A stretch of 64,000 nt of DNA from Actinomucor elegans. Taxonomy: Eukaryota; Mucoromycota; Mucoromycetes; Mucorales; Mucoraceae. Of the stretch, positions 45,385 through 59,673 are shown piece by piece. Below the pieces are notes generated by a model that saw only the letters and a list, made by a program, of their open reading frames with translations, had not been told where the DNA came from and ran no database searches. Every line of letters begins with the position of its first letter. Position 1 is the stretch's first letter. The stretch is from assembly GCA_026027325.1 (NCBI GenBank), contig JAMSLZ010000006.1:806001-870000 (forward strand), given 5' to 3'. The position numbers and the translations under genes are program-made.

Positions 45385-46518
45385 ATGGCACGTGTAAAAC
45401 TTTTGAAGAATCAGGGCATCTTGAGTTTACTCTTGATCCTCATGGTTGTATTGTCCACCATGGTGCCTAAAGTAAAGGCATGGACCGAAGGTAACAAGAT
45501 GAATCGCAAGATGATGAATGCAACTTACATTTTCTATTGAATCAATAGCTGATTTCGAAATCTTTGATATTGTTGATGCTTTGGAGAAAGCTGAGGGTAA
45601 AGATACTAATTTCTATAACTGGTTGGGTGTTTCTGTAAGTGTCTTAGATATGAATGAATGGCATAAAATACTCATTTATGAAATAGCCTTCAGCAAGTCA
45701 AGCTGATATTAGCAAGGCCTACCGTAAGCTTTCTTTGAAATGGCAGTAAGTGACATATATACACATACAAGAATCTACTCTATAGATAACTAATTGAGTC
45801 AATTCAAAGCCCTGATAAGAATAAGGGTGATGCCAAAGCCAAAGATAGATTCACGCGTTTAGGTGTCATTGTATCCATTTTACGTGATCCTACTAGCCGT
45901 GAGCGTTACAATTTCTTTTACAAAAATGGTGTACCTCGCTGGCGTGGTACCGGCTACTTGTACAGTCGTTTCAGACCTGGATTGGGGTCAGTTATGGTGA
46001 TTCTTTTGTTGATTAGTGCCGGTATGCAATACATTGCGGGTCAGATCAACTATCGCCAAGAACAACGCAGGATTCTGCAATTTGTCAGTGATGCTAGAAA
46101 CCAAATGATTCATGATGCACCCAAAGGCCGCGCTCCTACGTTGGGCCGTACATATATTGAAGTGGGCCAGAGAAACATGCGCTGTGAAGTCAAGGGAGAC
46201 AATTATATCGTAGTCTATCCTGATGAACGTACTGGAGAGCCTGTTCATTTGAATACTGAATGGATTTCTAAGCCTACTGTTGCTGATCTCTTTATTGTCG
46301 CATGGCCAAAGCGTTTGGTTTACAAGATCTTGAACAAAAAAGAACATACTGAAGAGGTAGTCGAGGAAGGCGTTGAGGAAGAAGAAAAGGAAGAGATTGA
46401 AGCCAACACTACTACTGGTAAACCAGCAAAGAAAACTCTCCGTAAAAGAGGCGGTGGAGAGAAAGTAAATGTCATGGGTGCCAAGGTTGGAGGCCGTAGA
46501 AGACCTACTAAGAACTAG
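45385..46518 (+). CDS. ERJ5: ER membrane J-domain protein (Erj5 type)
   Basis: Type I ER-membrane co-chaperone that stimulates the Hsp70 Kar2/BiP. Four exons: 45385-45490, 45549-45634, 45687-45745 and 45810-46518, about 319 residues, in phase. Signal peptide (GILSLLLILMVVLSTMV), then a J domain with NFYNWLGV, ADISKAYRKLSLKW and the HPD motif (H contributed across the last intron, then PDKNKGD). RYNFFYKNGVPRW, LYSRFRPGLG and the membrane helix VMVILLLISAGMQYIAG align block for block with Erj5 as I know it from yeast, ending in a Lys/Arg-rich tail. The ATG at 45385 was chosen because it starts the signal peptide. Confidence 0.92.
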
Positions 46519-46639
46519 CCACGAAATGATATCCTTATTACAATAAAAGTACTCTAAAAGCTCATATTATACAGTCAGTTATCGATGGCTTATTTCTTTC
46601 CAATGATACCCTTAGTTCAATAATGTTACATAATAATAA

Positions 46640-47215
46640 CAATATTTGGGTATACAAAAACCTTCTGAGCATGAAAAATTAGAGCAAATGTTCATCAAAA
46701 GATTCAACAGAAATCATATATTGACATGAATGAGAAATACGGAATCATTTTCCTTGTACATGTTCTATGTGCATATTTTTGAAGTCCTGGAAAGTGCATC
46801 AGCTCTTTCGGGACTATTCCGATGTATAAAAACGCTTCAAATTGACGATAGTTTCACGCACCCTGAAGAATCTTACAATAGAGAAGAGTTCAAGTTTGTT
46901 ATTCAGACTTTAAAAAGTCTGGTAACATTTGAAATCAAAGGTAGTCAAGTAGAATTATATTTAAATGTTATGATAAATGACATGCAGAGTGGAGATTTGA
47001 AATAAATACGGCATACCAGCACTAGTGACAATCACAGCATAGAGACAAATAGACATTACATTCAATTGATCCATAAGCTACGCAATACTATCACTAATTT
47101 TAGCTTAACAAAAGGATGTAGCTTTCCTAATTACCAATTACAAATCCATGAACCGGGATTTAGCCTAGATTGTCTTTCAGAACTAAAAAGCCTTCATACA
47201 ACCATTACATACTAG
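46640..47215 (+). pseudogene. Relic protein gene with two in-frame stops
   Basis: One frame stays protein-like for 192 codons but is broken by TGA at 46727-46729 and TAA at 47003-47005. Segments include YLGIQKPSEHEKLEQMFIKR before the first stop, HIFEVLESASALSGLFRCIK and EFKFVIQTLKSLVTFEIKGS between the stops, and HKLRNTITNFSLTKGCSFPN plus SLDCLSELKSLHTT after the second. The Leu-rich spacing suggests a leucine-rich-repeat/F-box-type protein, but this is a guess. Neither stop is flanked by convincing splice sites. It lies 121 bp after ERJ5. Confidence 0.5.
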
Positions 47216-48032
47216 ATGGTAGGCGTTTGTAGTATGTAATCATTATTCTATGTTTTCCGAATCAATACTTTATTTTACGTTCGTTGAATTAGTGTTTATC
47301 TTATATTTACAAAATTAATACTTTCTCCTATGTCTCAAGAACACTGTCTTTTCACTTTATAGAAACAGTTGATGTACTAAAATTTTAAGTTGAAGACATG
47401 CCTTTGAGTTTTTCTCCTGTAAAAACAGTAAGGCCTACTAAATATAAATGGCTTCTAATAAATAGGTGAAGCGCGACCTAATCACCAGCTATTTAGCAAG
47501 CCGTAGAAGCATCATTATATGTATTTTATAATATTTTGGCACGTTTAGTCATTTAAGATGAGCCGTCAATTTATTTTTGTTTTATCTGTAAAGCGCATAT
47601 CAGCACTTAATAGACAGTAAATGACATAAACTAGCGTAGATCAACGTAGAAAAACTCTGAAATAACAGCAAAGAGCAACAACATGGATACCATTTATCAA
47701 TATTCTCAATCGATAAAGTTGCTCCATAGAATTCGACTATAGTAAAGTGATCTATGCTTTGACATCAACAGCCACTAATCAATCTATTTTTCAGGTACGC
47801 TAACCAAACAATCTGTGTAGGACATATACTACTAGTATGTCCGGTGGAAAATTGCCCGCGCAAAGTATTGCCGAGAAAACAAACCGGAACTAGTATTATT
47901 TTCGTTAGATCTTGTTAATTGCAACGCTTGTGACCGGTAGTTTGGTTTTTTTTTCCCTCAAAAAGCACCCCGGAATGCCACTACCCCTCTCACTAGTCTT
48001 TTTGTAATAAACCATATATATATATATATAAA
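47216..48032. other. Intergenic region upstream of bL33m
   Basis: No gene. A (TA)n tract (48013-48030) ends two bases before the bL33m start codon. An imperfect palindrome ACTACTAGTAGT-like stretch is near 47828-47840. Confidence 0.5.
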
Positions 48033-48258
48033 ATGGCCAAGAAAGCAAAGGCAAGAGTTATTCTCGTCAAGTTATTATCTACTGCAGGTACTGGCTACAA
48101 CTATATTAAAAGCCGCCCTAGAATTTCACCCAAGTTATCCTTGATGAAGTATGATCCTCAAGGTAAGATCTTGTACAAGACATAATGTAGTGCCGTACTA
48201 ACTCGATGTTTTAGTCAAGCAACACGTTTTATTCACAGAAACTAAAATGAAGAAATAA
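48033..48258 (+). CDS. MRPL39: Mitochondrial ribosomal protein bL33m
   Basis: Small large-subunit mitoribosomal protein of the bacterial L33 family. Two exons, 48033-48162 and 48215-48258, give 57 residues. The start MAKKAKARVILVKLLSTAGT and GYNYIKSRPRISPKLSLMKY match the L33 pattern (K-R---V-L-S-AGTGY-Y---R-R---KL-L-KYDP), followed by VKQHVLFTETKMKK, the family's H-LF-E-K end. As in other eukaryotic mitochondrial members, the zinc-binding cysteines of some bacterial L33 proteins are absent. Exon 1 ends in phase 1 and exon 2 restores frame. Confidence 0.92.
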
Positions 48259-49564
48259 GCGCATATTCAATCTTGTACATAACACCTTTAATCGATATCA
48301 AACTACACCTTTTTCCTAACAAAAAAGAAAGCCAAACTAGACCTATTCTATACGAAAATAAAGAATCTTGTTATAAAGCTACTATATAAAACGTAAGAAT
48401 TGAACAAAGTGTACGAGGACTAGTTTATTTTGCGGGAAAACGCCGTTGCGAGGTTGACAATGAAGATGTTTTGGTTTAGAACAGGGCCAGCTCCTTTTGA
48501 CAGGATCATTATAGAGCATTTCTTTTAATTTCAGCACAATGATGATATCGTCTTTTCTTTTTAAAATGATAAATGTATGATGTAGGCATAGTTACGATAA
48601 TGATGTGCTTCTGTGTAGATCAATGATCATCAAAGTAGAATTGTTTTGGTTCTAAAGCCTAAGCGGCCGGTTAAACGATACTCAAGGAAAAATCAGATAT
48701 ACTCTGTCTCAGATATGATCCGGGCTAGGAGCTAAGGAGAAACGGAGGGAGGAACTTGATAGTACCTAAAATATGGATTTGCCATGTAAACTGTCAATAA
48801 GATTGAGTATATTGTATAATTAGACCCTATATGTGTCTATTACAAATGTTGTATATAATCTCGCTGTGATGCATACTGACTAAAGATAGGAGTTTCCTGC
48901 TATCATTCTATCCATCTAACGTATCGAGGCTCTGAATGATGATAATATACTTGGCGGTTTAATAGCATTAGTCCCTCGATTTGATATACATTGTTGACCA
49001 TTTCAATATATGCTTTATGGGGAATAATCTAACCATACATATACGTCCAAATATTACATGTTTTGAGGCTGGTTTCACACAGATTATATTCACTCAAACC
49101 GGGATTACTGATAATATTCAAGCAATCTTTCTATATATATATAGCATATTTGTTAAAGAGGAGAGTATGGAAAGGAGAAATCTAGTTTATTGCCATCTTT
49201 ATAATATAAGCGAGGGTTGATCCTAAAGGGATACAGTTCAAATATACAAGTTACTAGTTAATCTATGCCCGACTAAAGTTCTTTATACGCCACTAGTGCC
49301 AAAGCATATAGTATTACTAACACAACTTTACAGAAAAAATGTGCCTATCATGTATAAACCATCTGTCATAGAAGCATAAGACCACTATAAAGGTGTATTT
49401 CAACGTACGTCGATATAGTATTTGATATATGTTCCAATCCAGAGTAGTATAGTAACCATTAGTCCCCCTAGATTGTATAAATCCCTCGGTTACTATATTC
49501 TTATATAAATACTGGATCTGATATCAGCATTCTTTTAGTCCTGACACTTCTTTAATCATTAAAC
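48259..49564. other. Gene-poor region
   Basis: AT-rich with no supported gene; an 80-codon frame at 48981-49220 has no recognisable features. The end (about 49490-49560) is the likely upstream region of the mannosidase gene, with TATATAAATA at 49502-49511. Confidence 0.5.
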
Positions 49565-51683
<2,119 letters not shown>

Positions 51684-51839
51684 CAAATGACAATAAAGAG
51701 TGTTTTAATAATTTTTTTTTAGTGTTTTGTAATGGTGAGATATGATACATTGGCAAGAAACCTTGCGCTTGTGGTTGTTTGTGAGTGGTTGTGGCGGTAG
51801 TGGAGATGGTTTGTCTAAAGAGTACATACAATAAATCGT

Positions 51840-52292
51840 CTATTTACCCAACTTCTTTCTCAAGGCACGAGTTCTCTTTCTCAATTTCTTGTGTTTATGC
51901 TTGTTCATTTTCAAACGTCTCTTTCTAAGTACACTGGTCAACTCGAGTTCTTCAACAACTTTGGTAGGTGTAGTCATAGTAGGTTGTGGAGGAGCAGGCA
52001 CCGAGAAAGGACGAAGGCGCGAAACATGTTCCGAAACGCTGGCTACAGATACTGGCTCTTTGGAAGCTATATGTTCGAAACAATGAGTCTAATGATTTAT
52101 AATGGTCCATGTGTATACATTACGAGTATATTGTAAAAAGGCACGATCAAAGATAGCGTTATTGCCGATTGATGTTGTGCTTGTTGAAGCACAACGTTGT
52201 GTAGCCCATGAAACAGTGGATTTGGGTGCTGAAACAGTGACTCTAGCACGAACAGCTGTTAAACAACGAGCTAATGACCCTTTAGAGAACAT
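51840..52292 (-). CDS. COX24: Mitochondrial small-subunit protein mS38 (Cox24/AURKAIP1)
   Basis: Two exons, 52292-52124 and 52066-51840, about 131 residues, in phase. The N-terminus MFSKGSLARCLTAVRARVTV is rich in Arg, Ser and Ala and lacks acidic residues, as expected for a mitochondrial targeting sequence. The C-terminus SVLRKRRLKMNKHKHKKLRK followed by RTRALRKKLGK is the hallmark of the mS38 family, which binds the decoding region of the mitoribosomal small subunit. A Pro/Ser-rich linker separates the two. It is divergent from RPS18, with 264 bp between start codons. Confidence 0.9.
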
Positions 52293-52556
52293 GTTTATTA
52301 TCAAAAAAGAGAGTCTGTATGGGGGTCAAGGTAGCACTTTTTCCTCTTGTCAATTTAATATGGGTGCTGAGCCACCAGCTACTCTTTTGCCCGTTACCCT
52401 GGTTTCTTTAATCTAGCCCGGATCATAATTCCAAAGTCCGGACCGGTATGTCGCGGGGAATTTGAAAGGCAGATTTTTGAAGTATTCGGTTTAGCCCATA
52501 AGGTCGATTCACAAGCATAGTGAAAGGCCCTCCTTTTTCGTTGCAATCTCAAAGCC
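52293..52556. promoter_or_regulatory. Shared promoter region of mS38 and RPS18
   Basis: Start codons of a mitochondrial and a cytosolic ribosomal protein gene diverge from this 264-bp interval. It holds a GC-richer block with AGCCCGG (about 52417) and a TCCGGACCGG palindrome-like stretch (about 52436-52446), and a pyrimidine-rich CCCTCCTTTTTCG (52528-52540) resembling a TOP-type start region before RPS18. Promoter function is inferred. Confidence 0.5.
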
Positions 52557-53279
52557 ATGGTATGTTTTCAGAAAACAAAAAGCGTGGATTGATATAGTAG
52601 ATGGATGATAAAAAGAAATGGGGATATAGAATAGATGGATTGATACCGGATGAATGATAGATACTAAAAGGCTTTTTTTTTTCTCCCGTATAGTCTCTCG
52701 TCGTCCCCGAAAGAAACCATGTATGTAACTCGATAATGTTCATATTTGTTCAGCTTTATATAGACTGCAACAGCGCATTTGAAACGAATGAACAAAACGA
52801 CGTACCTTTTGAGTAGTTTTTTTTTCTAACTCTTTTTCATATAGTTCCAACACATTATCCGTCTCCTCAACACTAACGTTGACGGTCGTGTCAAGATCCA
52901 GATTGCTTTGACCTCTGTCAAGGGTGTTGGTCGTCGTTTCGCCAACATTGCTTGTAAGAAGGCCGATATTGACCTCACCAAGAGAGCTGGTGAGCTTTCT
53001 TCTGAAGAATTGGAACGTATCGTCACTATTCTCCAAAACCCTGCTCAATATAAGATCCCTGCTTGGTTCCTTAACAGACAAAAGGATATTGTCGACGGTA
53101 AGTCTTCTCAAGTCATCTCCAACGTTCTTGACACCAAGTACCGTGATGATCTCGAACGTTTGAAGAAGATCCGTGCTCATCGTGGTCTCCGTCACTACTG
53201 GGGTGTCCGTGTCCGTGGTCAACACACCAAGACCACTGGTCGTCGTGGACGTACCGTCGGTGTCTCCAAGAAGAAATAG
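52557..53279 (+). CDS. RPS18: 40S ribosomal protein S18 (uS13)
   Basis: Small-subunit head protein contacting P-site tRNA. Coding exons: 52557-52559 (only the ATG), 52694-52720 and 52845-53279, giving 154 residues. The protein [20 protein letters not shown] continues [20 protein letters not shown] and ends in ...[20 protein letters not shown], matching eukaryotic S18 along its whole length. The start codon is split off by a 134-nt intron directly after ATG, a pattern known from ribosomal protein genes. Codon use is strongly biased (CGT, GGT, AAG, CTC), as expected for a highly expressed gene and unlike its neighbours. Confidence 0.96.
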
Positions 53280-53935
53280 TAAGTAACCTTTTATATTGAT
53301 ATCAATAAATTACCTTGCTAACTAGCCTTGATAGAATGTCTCTTTTGGCTCAACGACTTTACTTGTCTTTTGTTTTTGAATTATTGCTATGGAAGGTCTC
53401 TTTTAAACCGAGGATCTTCTTTATTATATAATATGGCAGTTTTTCGTTTTAAAAATAAAATAAGGATACTATCTAAATTACGATTCGGTTAGTGTATAAT
53501 GGTTGCAAATGAGATACTGCTAGTTACTATCACGCTCTAGTGGTTGTACTTGTCAAAGTACAGATTACCTTGCCGACATAGGAACAGCAACTATCAAATA
53601 GATTTATCCGTATCAATGGTTGTTTTGATAGTAGACATAATACAGCAAAGATAAGCATAGTTTATTTTAGGTATAGAAATTGGGAGAAATGTCGCATTGT
53701 ATTGAACAGCAACAGAGCGATATCATAAAATTACTCACAAAATAGATTGTACACGTTACTATAAGCCCTATCGATTTCTAGATACAAAAGTTCAACGCGG
53801 TAAACGCTCCAAATATTAAAACCGGTTATCGATTCACATAGTCTTGCAGGTTGTAAGCCTATTACCTGAAGCGATAAGGTAGAAACGTTACGGTTTTTCT
53901 TTATTAAAGATAATAAATGGATGTGCTCTATATAT
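53280..53935. other. Convergent 3' spacer
   Basis: Lies between the RPS18 3' end (plus) and the SDR 3' end (minus). AT-rich with no gene; a minus frame at 53731-54123 overlaps the SDR gene in another frame and is a shadow. Confidence 0.5.
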
Positions 53936-54853
53936 TTATTGCTGTACAAGTTCATGGGCTGTTTTAATGGCGAGTTCATAGTATACTTCTCGTTTTGCTT
54001 TATCCAAGGAATCTTTTGAGCTAGTGGAGATTTTTCTTTTCTGATAATATTCACCTGTTTTAATATCAGAAGCAGTAATATAATATACATAATCATCGGT
54101 TGATTCTTGTTCGCTTGTCGCAAAGTGAAATCTAGATATCACGTATTTCAAGGCCAGTTTCAAGACATAACTTGAGTTGCGGGCAAGCTCAGTAGTAGGT
54201 ACGAATCCAGGACAAAATGCAATAATCGGGATATCAGGATATCTTTCAGCCAACGCGTACACATTCCAAACAACTGCTAATTTCGATAGCTTGTAAAATC
54301 GCATTGAATTCCAAGTAGATTTGTCACCTGCAAGATCTTTCATTTCTACACTGTCAGGAATGCGCGTTTCTGGTCCTCCGCCGCCTCCAACATTGGCAGG
54401 ATCATGAAGCATGGAAACAACAAAAAGAATGCGTCTGTTAGCATGTTGGCTTTTTTGAACATAAGGTAGCAGTAATTCGTTCAAATATAACGGGGCAACA
54501 GCGTTCATGAAAACAGTTTGCTCAAATTGACCATGGATCTGCTTAAATTCAGTTAATGTACCACCAGCATTGTGAACGAGAACATCAATAGCAGGCAAAC
54601 TAAACGTTTCAAAAGTCTTGACAGCCTGCTGAATGGAAGAGAGATCGTTCAAGTCCATAAGAACACCATAGAGATTAGAATCGTATTGAGGTGAATCTTT
54701 TACAATCCAGTCTCGAGCGTCCTTGATCTTTTGTTCAGATCGCCCTGTGATAATAACAGTATGGCCTAAATCAATGCATTTTTTAGCTGCCAAACGACCT
54801 AAGCCTACTGTGGCGCCGGTAATGAAAACAACTTCTTTTTCTTGATTCGGCAT
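53936..54853 (-). CDS. Short-chain dehydrogenase/reductase
   Basis: Intronless 305-residue NAD(P)-dependent oxidoreductase. It has the Rossmann motif VVFITGATVGLGRLAAKKCI (TGxxxGxG), ITGRSEQK after strand 2, MDLNDLSS, the NAGG motif in DVLVHNAGG, and the catalytic YKLSK (Tyr-x-x-x-Lys) after SMRF. CPGFVPT follows as in the classical family. The domain order resembles retinol-dehydrogenase/WW-domain-oxidoreductase-like SDRs that are common in fungi. Substrate is unknown. It sits in tandem with the minus-strand glycosyltransferase gene, 273 bp downstream of that gene's stop. Confidence 0.92.
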   Translation of the reverse strand: MPNQEKEVVFITGATVGLGRLAAKKCIDLGHTVIITGRSEQKIKDARDWIVKDSPQYDSNLYGVLMDLNDLSSIQQAVKTFETFSLPAIDVLVHNAGGTLTEFKQIHGQFEQTVFMNAVAPLYLNELLLPYVQKSQHANRRILFVVSMLHDPANVGGGGGPETRIPDSVEMKDLAGDKSTWNSMRFYKLSKLAVVWNVYALAERYPDIPIIAFCPGFVPTTELARNSSYVLKLALKYVISRFHFATSEQESTDDYVYYITASDIKTGEYYQKRKISTSSKDSLDKAKREVYYELAIKTAHELVQQ

Positions 54854-55126
54854 AGTTTCAAGCTAAAAAAAACAGTATGGGAGCCTATGCGAGCTTGCTC
54901 CAGTAGAAACAATTTATGATTGTCGGAGCCTATTTGTTTTTGTGGGTTTGTCTATATTTTAACTACAGATACAGTAGTATTTACTCGTGTAATGAGAAGG
55001 AGGTTACCATCAATGCCACTGTATCTCAAAGATTAATATATAAAACCAAAGAGAAGCAACGATTCAAGCTGGTAAATCAGAGGATAATTTAATAAGTCTT
55101 TATATTTTATTTATTCTACTTAATCA

Positions 55127-56854
55127 CTAAGCCATTTTCCATTTTTTAGGCGATACAAATATGAATCTAAGTAAAGCGAAGGCGTTGTACAGTATTTTAG
55201 GTAGGATCATAATAAAGACGATTAGTCCACCGAAAGCACAAAGATCGACATCCCAATTAGTAGCTTTGTACCAAGGCATGTTTGCGGCTACTTCTCTTCT
55301 ATTCCAGATATCACTTTGATTACGAACAGAATATAATATCTCCTCAATCATATCTGCAGCATGAAACTTCCTTCTACTCTTCAATTGCACTAATGCTTGC
55401 ATGCTCTTCATATTCAGAGCAAATCGACCATCCTTATCCAGCAAAATAGTGCTTAACTTTTCAAATGTATCAGTTATATTGTATTTTTTCCTGTTCAATA
55501 CCAAAGCAACCCCTGCTTGTGCCATATTGTCGGCATTACTTGGCTGATCACTAGTAAAAGGGTGCAGTAAAAGTGGCACCCCATTATACAAAGATTCATG
55601 AATCGAACTTGCACCGCCATGGCTAATAAACAGTTTGCAATTTGCATGATCGAGAATAGCAAATTGAGGAGCCCATGATTCAAATCGAATGTTTGGGTAT
55701 TGGTTACCATAGAGTAATTCATGAACAGAATAAGTCTTGCCAGAACGAGTTTGGATTTGCTCTGGTAAATCCTGGCGAGATTTGGCTGACAAGGACCAGA
55801 TAAATCCATCAAAGTAATTGAGCTCATAAGCCTCCATCAAACTTGTAAGAAGTACATGAAATTCTTGTTTGTTAGGGTTGTACATTTGACCGAATGCAAT
55901 ATATACTACGCGCTGGTTTTGTTCCATGAATTGAAGCAAATCTTCTGGCAAAGAGTCATAGGTTGTACCGATAATAGGGCCCACATACTCCACCAAAGGG
56001 CCAATAGGCCTTGGGCTATCCATACCCCAAAAGCTATTTATCATTTTGATGACATTTGAGTGTCGAGACAATGGATCAAAGTCTTCCACATTGATCTCCT
56101 GGCGCGCCTTTTTAATAGCCATAGCAATTGGGCGATATCGATAAACAAATCTAGGGAACAGAACATAACGTTGGTATAATCTTTGTTTTAAACTCTGATT
56201 CAAAGTTGTTGATTCAGCTGCCAAATTTGAAAGAGTAATGAACGGTGCTCGAGTATCTATAATAATAAAACTATCAGATGTACAATTACATATATGTTTT
56301 GTTTTGTTTTGTTTTGTGTTTGATGGTTTACCTTGGGACAAGCTCATGGTCATATGAACAACCATTGGAATATCTAAAGCTTTTGCAGCGTCGAAGCAAG
56401 GTAAAGAGAGCTGGTCGCAAATGACAAGCGAAGTATTGGACGAAGTAAAGATATCCCTGTAGACAAAGTAGTCTCTTTTGTATATATCTCCAATCAAAGT
56501 AACATATGCATTAGTAACTCCAGTAGAAATAGGATCTTCTGTATCAAACAAATCGCGAAATTGAATCTTGGAAAGATGGGGCCCCATTGATATCGTTTTG
56601 ATGTGCGGCTCATAAGGTAAACCGAATTTAATATACATATCTGATGTAGAGAACGACACATTATGCCCACGGTCTGCTAGCACTTTACCAATTTCCAAAG
56701 TCCAGGCAATATGGCTAATGCCACCTCCAGTAGAAGAAATATGGATGTTTTTTGGTGAAAACTCCAGCTTGGATGGAGTAAGTCCAGAGACAGAACTAAT
56801 CAGAGGCGCTACCAAAACTGAGAAGAAGAAAGTACACCAATTCACATGCATCAT
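55127..56854 (-). CDS. GT1-family UDP-glycosyltransferase, membrane-anchored
   Basis: UGT-like enzyme, about 550 residues in two exons (56854-56332 and 56256-55127). Signal peptide (VNWCTFFFSVLVAPLISSVS), an N-terminal acceptor domain with STGGGISHIAWTLEIGKVL and DRGHNVSF, and the donor-binding signature FESWAPQFAILDHANCKLF followed by ISHGGASSIHESLYNGVPLL and HPFTSDQPSNADNM. A C-terminal membrane helix (GGLIVFIMILPKILYNAFAL) and Lys-rich tail suggest lumenal orientation in the ER, as for animal UGTs. The 75-nt intron (56257-56331) has no stop and is a multiple of three, so unspliced mRNA would add 25 residues. The ATG at 56854 (or 56851) was preferred because the reading frame further upstream has no ATG. 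Confidence 0.9.
   Translation of the reverse strand: MMHVNWCTFFFSVLVAPLISSVSGLTPSKLEFSPKNIHISSTGGGISHIAWTLEIGKVLADRGHNVSFSTSDMYIKFGLPYEPHIKTISMGPHLSKIQFRDLFDTEDPISTGVTNAYVTLIGDIYKRDYFVYRDIFTSSNTSLVICDQLSLPCFDAAKALDIPMVVHMTMSLSQGKPSNTKQNKTKHICNCTSDSFIIIDTRAPFITLSNLAAESTTLNQSLKQRLYQRYVLFPRFVYRYRPIAMAIKKARQEINVEDFDPLSRHSNVIKMINSFWGMDSPRPIGPLVEYVGPIIGTTYDSLPEDLLQFMEQNQRVVYIAFGQMYNPNKQEFHVLLTSLMEAYELNYFDGFIWSLSAKSRQDLPEQIQTRSGKTYSVHELLYGNQYPNIRFESWAPQFAILDHANCKLFISHGGASSIHESLYNGVPLLLHPFTSDQPSNADNMAQAGVALVLNRKKYNITDTFEKLSTILLDKDGRFALNMKSMQALVQLKSRRKFHAADMIEEILYSVRNQSDIWNRREVAANMPWYKATNWDVDLCAFGGLIVFIMILPKILYNAFALLRFIFVSPKKWKMA
56278..56316. repeat. (GTTTT)n tract inside the UGT intron
   Basis: TTTTG repeated about four times (plus strand) around 56297-56316 within the intron of the minus-strand glycosyltransferase gene. 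Confidence 0.7.
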
Positions 56855-58106
56855 GTGGCTGCTTGAAACAAAGGAAAAAGGCTGATAGAAATACCTTTTT
56901 TGCAATAGCTGTCTTCTTTTATGCTATCTTTCATTCTACACCGAAAGCCGAGACAAACATCAAAGTTTAAAACTTATAACTTTTAAATAACGATTTTAAT
57001 ACGGACATGACAATAAGCAGATTTTAGGTGCAACAAGAGCAGTTTATACGAAATTAGCTAGTAGAGAAGCTCAAGGACGATTTCGCTCTGTATTGAGTGG
57101 ATCGATTATCTTAGTAGAGTGCTATAGGAAGTAATATAAAAATACGACAATTTTACTAACAATAAAGTAAACAATACGTGTTACTAAATACGAGCGGCCT
57201 CTGGATAGAGAGGCCCACTGTAGTAGTATGTTCTAATATTCATTTGGATATGATTCTGGAGTCCATATTAGAATATGTTTATAACGAAAAATTTTGCTGG
57301 CATTATAGTTAAAAACATATAGCTCTCCGGCATAATCAGGTTACGATACCCCTTCTAAATCTGATTATTCGGTATTTCTCAGGAGAAGATAGATATTAAA
57401 AATAGTGTATACTTTAAAATATAAAAAGTGATATTGCGTTTTAACAATGTTAATAAGGAATACAAATACATGCCATGGTTATTGGGATTACCTTGATTTG
57501 TATTGTTGGTTGTTGACTATTTAATAAATTTGACAAACTTCGACTATAAGGTGCATTATTTTCTAACATCTCTATATTCCTGAACGGACTCTAGTTTTAT
57601 TTCGTGTCTGCTGATTAGTCTTTTTTTTGGGCTCTAAGTCTAGGAAGAGAATCGCAACCAGGATTGTTGACTAGTGCATGCCCATGATAGATTACTGAAT
57701 CTATTATTACAACCTTTGCTATAAAGTAACTCTTTATATATGAACTTGATTCATTTTTATTCTAGGGTGTGCAGATCTTCATAGTAGTGATTAGCGCCCA
57801 AAACCTCTATACATTTGGCTAAAGCCTGGAATACATCATACTTATTGTGGCCTAATTGCCATGCTCACATTATTTCATTATGAGTATAGAGTCAAGGTAA
57901 AGGATGTTTGGATTATAATATTTATACACATGTTGAATGCCAGTTTATTTCAATTTTTTTTATGTGCACTACTAGCATATATCTCCACAAGAACATGTTG
58001 AAACGTTCATTTTTTTTTACAATAAACTTGATGCTTTTTTATATATTTATAAAAAGACAAAAGCATCATATATTAATGATATACAAAGAAATGCAAAAGA
58101 GACCGC
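56855..58106. other. Intergenic region
   Basis: Upstream region of the glycosyltransferase gene and 3' region of the SAH hydrolase gene. A 7-bp hairpin GGCCTCT-ggatag-AGAGGCC lies at 57196-57215. No gene was found. Confidence 0.5.

Positions 58107-59673
<1,567 letters not shown>

Noticed and set aside
56855..56905. N-terminal extension of the glycosyltransferase
   Set aside because: It has no ATG; the signal peptide begins at the ATG at 56854.
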